Assembly (NCBI RefSeq): GCF_007050985.1
Contig: NZ_VHSF01000001.1
Coordinates: forward strand, 1,178,001-1,242,000
Direction of reading: 5' to 3'
From: Christiangramia sabulilitoris
GTDB taxonomy: Bacteria; Bacteroidota; Bacteroidia; Flavobacteriales; Flavobacteriaceae
Length of the DNA stretch: 64,000 nucleotides
Positions 60,155 through 64,000 of this stretch are shown here, one piece after another (the stretch's first letter is position 1; every line of letters starts with the position of its first letter). The notes below the pieces were generated by a model. It ran no database searches and was not told where the DNA came from. It saw only the letters and a program-made list of their open reading frames with translations. Made by a program: the position numbers and the translations under genes.

Positions 60155-61024
60155 CTAATTAAAATCAATGTATTCTGAAGGATCCACCGGGTTTCCTTCA
60201 TTCCATAATTCAAAATGCAGGTGGGGACCGGTAGTGAATTCACCGGTGTTTCCGGCGGTTGCGATCACTTCTCCGGCTCTTACCATATCACCCTGTGTGC
60301 GGTTGATAGAAGCATTGTGTTTGTAAACGGATATTAATCCATAACTGTGTTTAATAATGATCACATAGCCGGTATCTGCAGTCCATTCAGCAAAGATCAC
60401 CCTTCCATCTGCCACAGACTTTACCGGGGCATTACGGGAAGTAACCACATCTACGGCATAATGCTTTTTCTTTATGCTATATGGGTCTGAAATGGAACCT
60501 TTAACCGGAGGAAAAAGGGAAAAATTTATATTTTCTGTAGCGGTAGGCAAAATATTGTACTTATCCTCCTGTTCCACTTCTTCTCTAAGCAGCGAATCTG
60601 CTTTTATACGATTTATCTCTTCATATTCAGCATCAGTGATAGGTTCGCTCAAAATAGAATCCCGGTTCAATTGATCCAGGTCCAGTTCCCCGGTTAAAGC
60701 GTTTTTAATTGAAGAAAGATATTGGTCATTCATCCTGATTACTGTTTGCAGGGAGTCTGAAACATAGGACAGGTTGGCGGCTTTTTCCTTTAATTCTGCA
60801 GAAGAATACCCTGGAATATATTCCCGAAGCGGTGTAAAAGCTATAAGAATAGTGGTAATCGCTATTAAAAAGATCGCCGAAAGGCCTACGGTTACAAAAA
60901 CATTCAGTCGGGTTAATCTAAAAGAAAAGCGTTCTTCAAAGGTATCCTCATTTAGAAGGACCACACGATATTTATGCAGAAGTTTTTTCGTGAACTTCTT
61001 TTTTTCCTTTTTATTTTCAGCCAT
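60155..61024 (-). CDS. M23 family metallopeptidase, membrane-anchored
   Basis: A 289-residue protein with a very basic N-terminus, one membrane helix (about 43-65), a short coiled region, and a C-terminal LytM domain (about 170-289). Zinc ligands are intact: HYAVDV (His188, Asp192) and the HxH in GPHLHFELWNEG. It should cleave peptide cross-links or stem peptides of peptidoglycan in the periplasm, in contrast to the degenerate EnvC-like protein at 28991. It is the first gene of a run with GH3 and DUF6909-like genes; a TATCTTTG element lies 17 bases upstream. Confidence 0.93.
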   Translation of the reverse strand: MAENKKEKKKFTKKLLHKYRVVLLNEDTFEERFSFRLTRLNVFVTVGLSAIFLIAITTILIAFTPLREYIPGYSSAELKEKAANLSYVSDSLQTVIRMNDQYLSSIKNALTGELDLDQLNRDSILSEPITDAEYEEINRIKADSLLREEVEQEDKYNILPTATENINFSLFPPVKGSISDPYSIKKKHYAVDVVTSRNAPVKSVADGRVIFAEWTADTGYVIIIKHSYGLISVYKHNASINRTQGDMVRAGEVIATAGNTGEFTTGPHLHFELWNEGNPVDPSEYIDFN

Positions 61025-61041
61025 AGCTATAATTAGGTCTA

Positions 61042-61049
61042 CAAAGATA
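61042..61049 (-). promoter_or_regulatory. -7 promoter element for the M23-GH3-DUF6909 run
   Basis: TATCTTTG on the - strand, 17 bases before the M23 gene ATG, exact to TANNTTTG. No TTG box at the expected distance was seen. Confidence 0.4.
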
Positions 61050-61153
61050 AATTAAAAAAATTCCCTTGATATAGCGCCTTAAAAGTAATTAATCAGGCGG
61101 TTCGTCAAAGTCAATTTATTGCCTTCTTAACGTTTAAATTGCTGAATTCTTGT

Positions 61154-61161
61154 TAAGTTTG
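61154..61161 (+). promoter_or_regulatory. -7 promoter element for tatA
   Basis: TAAGTTTG, 19 bases before the tatA ATG, exact to TANNTTTG. Nearby TTG trinucleotides are at non-standard distances (12 and 32 bases). Confidence 0.4.
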
Positions 61162-61180
61162 TAAAACTAAATAATAAGAC

Positions 61181-61378
61181 ATGAACGCAATTATTTTGCC
61201 TTTGGCTATAGGAGCTCCACAAATCATCTTAATTGTGGTGGTTATTTTATTGCTCTTTGGAGGTCGTAAAATTCCTGAATTGATGAGAGGATTAGGTAGT
61301 GGAATTAAAGAATTTAAGGACGCTTCCAAAGATGATGATAAAGCACCGGACGATAAAATGACCGAGGAAAAAAAGTAA
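61181..61378 (+). CDS. tatA: Twin-arginine translocase subunit TatA/TatE
   Basis: A 65-residue membrane protein with the TatA plan: a short membrane helix (about residues 12-27, PQIILIVVVILLLF), the hinge FGGRKIPELMRGLGSGIKEFKDA (core FGGRKIPELM with FG, K, P and E conserved) forming the amphipathic helix, and an acidic/basic disordered tail. It forms the protein-conducting part of the Tat export system with TatC, which is not adjacent. It is monocistronic with its own promoter element and a strong terminator. Confidence 0.95.
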   Translation: MNAIILPLAIGAPQIILIVVVILLLFGGRKIPELMRGLGSGIKEFKDASKDDDKAPDDKMTEEKK

Positions 61379-61400
61379 AACTCAAATTTTCATAAAAATA

Positions 61401-61429
61401 AAAAACCCAACTGAAAAGTTGGGTTTTTT
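61401..61429. terminator. Bidirectional terminator between tatA and the DUF4837 gene
   Basis: AAAAACCCAACT at 61401-61412 pairs perfectly with AGTTGGGTTTTT at 61417-61428 (12 bp, GAAA tetraloop). A- and T-runs on both sides allow use by the + strand tatA and the - strand DUF4837 gene. Confidence 0.93.
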
Positions 61430-61431
61430 AT

Positions 61432-62412
61432 TTACTCGAATTTCGCCGATTGCAGTATGGCATCGAGTTCAAATATATTGTCCCGCTTTCCTCTTGAAGG
61501 AGAAAAGACAAATCCTTCCAGGATCACGAACCTGTTGTTTTCTTCATCCTTTACAGCGTAGTTAACAAACGGGCCAGCCATAAAATCATTTTCTACTTCC
61601 CAGGTACCGCGTGTTTCATAAGCGAATTTGCCGTCAATCTCGGTTTCGAACAGGTAAGGTGCATATGCTTTTTCAGTGATCATATAAGAACCTTTAAGAC
61701 GTCCCGGAACCTTTGCCGCACCTATGGAATCTCTCATTTGAATTATATTGGCTATAACACTGGAATCATTTTCAATCTGGCTTATAGGTACTTCGTAAAC
61801 CAGGATCTCCATACTCCCTTTAGGGATCTCCTTTCTTATCCATGAGAATTGCTCATCCTCTTTGGCATATCTGTAGGCAGAAGGAAACTTAAGGTTAATC
61901 CCAAATTTTTCACTTAAAGCATCATCCTTCTTCAGAGACTTTCGAATTCTTCGCTGTTTTTCGGTTAATTCAGTCTTTTTAAGAAGTTTTACAATAGAAT
62001 CTGACTTCTCATTGATAACTTCTATCAGGTCTTCAGAATTGCTACCCATAATCACCACACCGGTCTGCGGCCTGGCGAATTCATTCTCAATTAGCTGCAT
62101 CCCTTTACTGGAATTGTCTTCGATCTTTAAAAAGATACGGCTGTTTCTAACGAAACCGGTAAAGGTTTCAGGAGGAATCTGGCTTAAGCTGAATAATGGT
62201 TCTTCCTGCGGCAATCCATCAACAGGGGCTGCAAGGTTGTTCCTGATAGCTTCTCCTACTTCCCCTTCCCAGAGGTCATTTTCAATTACTACGGTTAATT
62301 GATTTATGTTACCAGAGCTATCTGACAGGATTCTGTCATCTTTCTCAGATTTCTGGTTATTACAGGAAATTAAAAGGAAAATACTGGCTAGCAGGATAAA
62401 ACTACGTTTCAT
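61432..62412 (-). CDS. DUF4837 lipoprotein
   Basis: A 326-residue lipoprotein (lipobox LLISC, Cys17, then NNQKSEKDDR). The body matches DUF4837: QLTVVIENDLWEGEVGEAIRNNLAAPVDGLPQEEPLFSL (core NDLWEGEVGEAIRN near residues 45-58), then NLKFPSAYRYAKEDEQFSWIRKE and ETRGTWEVENDFMAGPFVNYAV (core GTWEVENDFMAGPF). It is conserved in Bacteroidota; function unknown, location probably periplasmic or outer membrane. It follows the lytic transglycosylase gene by 25 bases and could act with it in the cell envelope. Confidence 0.9.
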   Translation of the reverse strand: MKRSFILLASIFLLISCNNQKSEKDDRILSDSSGNINQLTVVIENDLWEGEVGEAIRNNLAAPVDGLPQEEPLFSLSQIPPETFTGFVRNSRIFLKIEDNSSKGMQLIENEFARPQTGVVIMGSNSEDLIEVINEKSDSIVKLLKKTELTEKQRRIRKSLKKDDALSEKFGINLKFPSAYRYAKEDEQFSWIRKEIPKGSMEILVYEVPISQIENDSSVIANIIQMRDSIGAAKVPGRLKGSYMITEKAYAPYLFETEIDGKFAYETRGTWEVENDFMAGPFVNYAVKDEENNRFVILEGFVFSPSRGKRDNIFELDAILQSAKFE

Positions 62413-62437
62413 TTTTTCGGTTTTGATTGGAAGTCCT

Positions 62438-64000
62438 TTACCCTTTTGAGATCTTAATTTTCATTCCGGGTTTAAGACTTGAAGTGTTCATATCATTCCA
62501 GGACTTCAAATTTTGTACCGTAACGCCCGGGAACTTCTTAGAAATACTCCAAAGTGAGTCTCCACTCTTTACTGTATAGAATCTAGGATTAGAATTTTTA
62601 CTGCTTTTAGAGGAATTATCAGAAGCTACGCTTACCGGTTTATTAGGGTAAATGGTAAGGTACTGCCCAACTCTAATGTTGTTACTTCGCATATTATTCC
62701 ATCTCCTTATACTACTTACTCCAACCCCATATTTCCCGGCAATTTTACCCAGGTAATCGCCATTTTTCACCTTATACCTAATACGATCATTAGTTTCAAC
62801 ATATTTAGGCAGCTCCTTTTTTTCTTCTTCTATCTGAGTTTCTGCAAAGTCATAAATAGCAGTTTCGTTTGCTACAAATTTCCCTGTCGCCGGTTTGGGA
62901 AGTCTTAAGCTATACCTTTCTTTTTCAACATAAGGGATAATATCAAGTTTATAGGAAGGGTTAAGAAATTGCAGCATTTCTTTTTCTACTCCGGTTACTT
63001 TAGAAATTTGATCAAAAGTAAGTAGCTGTTTCACGTGAATGGTATCTGTCTCAAAATAAACCACATCTGGCTTATTTGGCTGGAAATTATGCTCATCTGC
63101 ATACTCAAATAAATATAAGGTAGCCAGGAAAGCAGGAACATAACCTGCTGTTTCACGTGGAAGATATCTTCTTAATTGCCAGTAATCTGTGGCTCCGCCG
63201 CTTCTTCTAATCGCTTTGGAAACATTTCCCGGCCCAGAATTATATGAAGCAAGTACCAGGTCCCAGTCTCCAAAAGCCTTGTAAAGATTAGATAAATACT
63301 GCGCTGCCGCCTCGGTAGACCTTTCAGGATCCATACGCTCATCTACATACGAGCTAACATCAAGACCATGCATTTTCCCCGTGGTAAACATAAATTGCCA
63401 TAAACCGGTTGCACCAACCCTGGACTTGGCCCTGGGATTTAGGGCAGATTCCACGATAGCAAGATATTTTATCTCTAAAGGAATATCATATTTATCAAGT
63501 TCCTGCTCGAACATGGGGAAATAATAATTACTCAAAGCCATAAGGCGCTCCATACCCTGCTTATTCCTTTTCAGGTAAGATTTTATAACACTTTCAAGGA
63601 TAGGATTATATTCTATATTGAACGGGGTTCTTGCATTTAGTTTAGCCAGGCGCGCTTTTAAAGTATCTGTAGGCAATTCCTTATAAACCACATCTTCATA
63701 ATCCTGTTCCCGGATACTTTTTTGCATGCTCTCATACAAATCTGAATTAGTCAACTCCAGTTTCCACAGGGAATCTATAGTTTTAGCATGCGGCAAATCC
63801 TGCAGTTTAACTTTTGCAGAATCGGTGATCACAACAGATAAAGGCAGTTTATCCCTGAATTCTGGATCTGGTTGTGCAAGTTTGATCTCTGTATCATCGC
63901 TCTTCTGGAATATCTGAACTCTGAAATTGGCTTTTTCCACCCGTTCTTTGTTCTTTTTTTCCTGGGCCAGGGTAGACATCCCGGCAAGAAGCAATAACAT
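62438..64000 (-). CDS. LysM-containing lytic transglycosylase, MltD-like (5' end probably outside window)
   Basis: At least 520 residues reaching the window edge. An SLT domain (about 165-300) has the catalytic Glu in YLAIVESALNPRAKS (Glu184), GATGLWQFMFTTGK and NSGPGNV; two C-terminal LysM domains bind peptidoglycan (YKVKNGDYLGKIAGKYGV and YTVKSGDSLWSISKKF). The enzyme cleaves glycan strands to 1,6-anhydroMurNAc ends in the periplasm. The visible N-terminus MLLLLAGMSTLAQ is the end of a signal peptide but has no basic n-region, so the true start is likely a few codons beyond base 64000. Confidence 0.92.
   Translation of the reverse strand: MLLLLAGMSTLAQEKKNKERVEKANFRVQIFQKSDDTEIKLAQPDPEFRDKLPLSVVITDSAKVKLQDLPHAKTIDSLWKLELTNSDLYESMQKSIREQDYEDVVYKELPTDTLKARLAKLNARTPFNIEYNPILESVIKSYLKRNKQGMERLMALSNYYFPMFEQELDKYDIPLEIKYLAIVESALNPRAKSRVGATGLWQFMFTTGKMHGLDVSSYVDERMDPERSTEAAAQYLSNLYKAFGDWDLVLASYNSGPGNVSKAIRRSGGATDYWQLRRYLPRETAGYVPAFLATLYLFEYADEHNFQPNKPDVVYFETDTIHVKQLLTFDQISKVTGVEKEMLQFLNPSYKLDIIPYVEKERYSLRLPKPATGKFVANETAIYDFAETQIEEEKKELPKYVETNDRIRYKVKNGDYLGKIAGKYGVGVSSIRRWNNMRSNNIRVGQYLTIYPNKPVSVASDNSSKSSKNSNPRFYTVKSGDSLWSISKKFPGVTVQNLKSWNDMNTSSLKPGMKIKISKG

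Noticed and set aside
1-64000. CRISPR arrays, tRNA, rRNA, prophage or classical insertion sequences
   Set aside because: No regularly spaced repeats, no tRNA T-loop pattern outside coding genes, no rRNA-like sequence and no transposase or phage structural genes were found.

Overview
The window is a low-GC, gene-dense chromosomal segment from a gliding, aerobic member of the Bacteroidota, family Flavobacteriaceae. The overall gene content resembles marine genera of the Gramella/Christiangramia type, but genus is an inference. The evidence for the family is: gliding and type IX secretion genes (gldH, sprE/porW); families seen mainly in Bacteroidota (DUF4292, DUF4331, DUF4837, DUF5687, DUF6427-like, DUF6909-like, HU-CCDC81/SPOR protein); an ATP synthase operon lacking atpD and atpC; and a TANNTTTG promoter element in front of many genes. 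No rRNA, tRNA, CRISPR array, phage or classical insertion sequence was recognised, and no intergenic gap exceeds 300 bases.

Layout. 1-5479 is a heme operon on the + strand: hemA (3' part), hemC, hemD, hemE, a small DUF6973-like gene, hemF and hemB, taking glutamyl-tRNA to coproporphyrinogen/protoporphyrinogen. 5542-13562 holds small envelope proteins, a CorC-type CNNM/CBS transporter, a DNA alkyltransferase, a serine hydrolase, a 3'-5' exonuclease, a split DUF4331 pair with a TPR lipoprotein, and a small DUF6616-like protein. 13598-15387 (-) is succinyl-CoA:3-ketoacid CoA-transferase, with a four-helix-bundle gene flanked by inverted repeats lodged between its two subunits. 15496-20719 (-) has penicillin-binding protein 1A, gldH, ricT and trhO. 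recA (+), a lipoprotein, and an ECF sigma factor with a trans-envelope partner follow; then plsC, trpS, dprA, a SPOR-domain protein and a thioesterase.

28991-35262 (-) is a six-gene envelope run (flippase, dut, sugar nucleotidyltransferase, TPR, DUF4292, EnvC-like). 35929-44670 (-) runs sprE, bactofilin, two small ATP synthase accessory membrane proteins, then atpB-E-F-H-A-G. An ABC exporter pair, a 2Fe-2S flavin reductase, a GT9/DUF4254/DUF6427 group and purD follow. 52466-60151 is a surface polysaccharide region (PaaK/CapK-like ligase, GT2, UDP-glucuronate decarboxylase, rfbD, rfbC) running into a DUF6909-like/GH3 pair and an M23 peptidase. The window closes with tatA, DUF4837, and a LysM lytic transglycosylase that reaches the edge.

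Most of this is core flavobacterial genome. The points most worth a second look are: the four-helix-bundle element between scoA and scoB; a perfect terminator hairpin directly after atpE inside the ATP synthase operon; the DUF6909-like/GH3/M23 block; the sigma factor with a fused anti-sigma/beta-barrel partner; the split DUF4331 pair; and the many gene starts preceded very closely by TANNTTTG.
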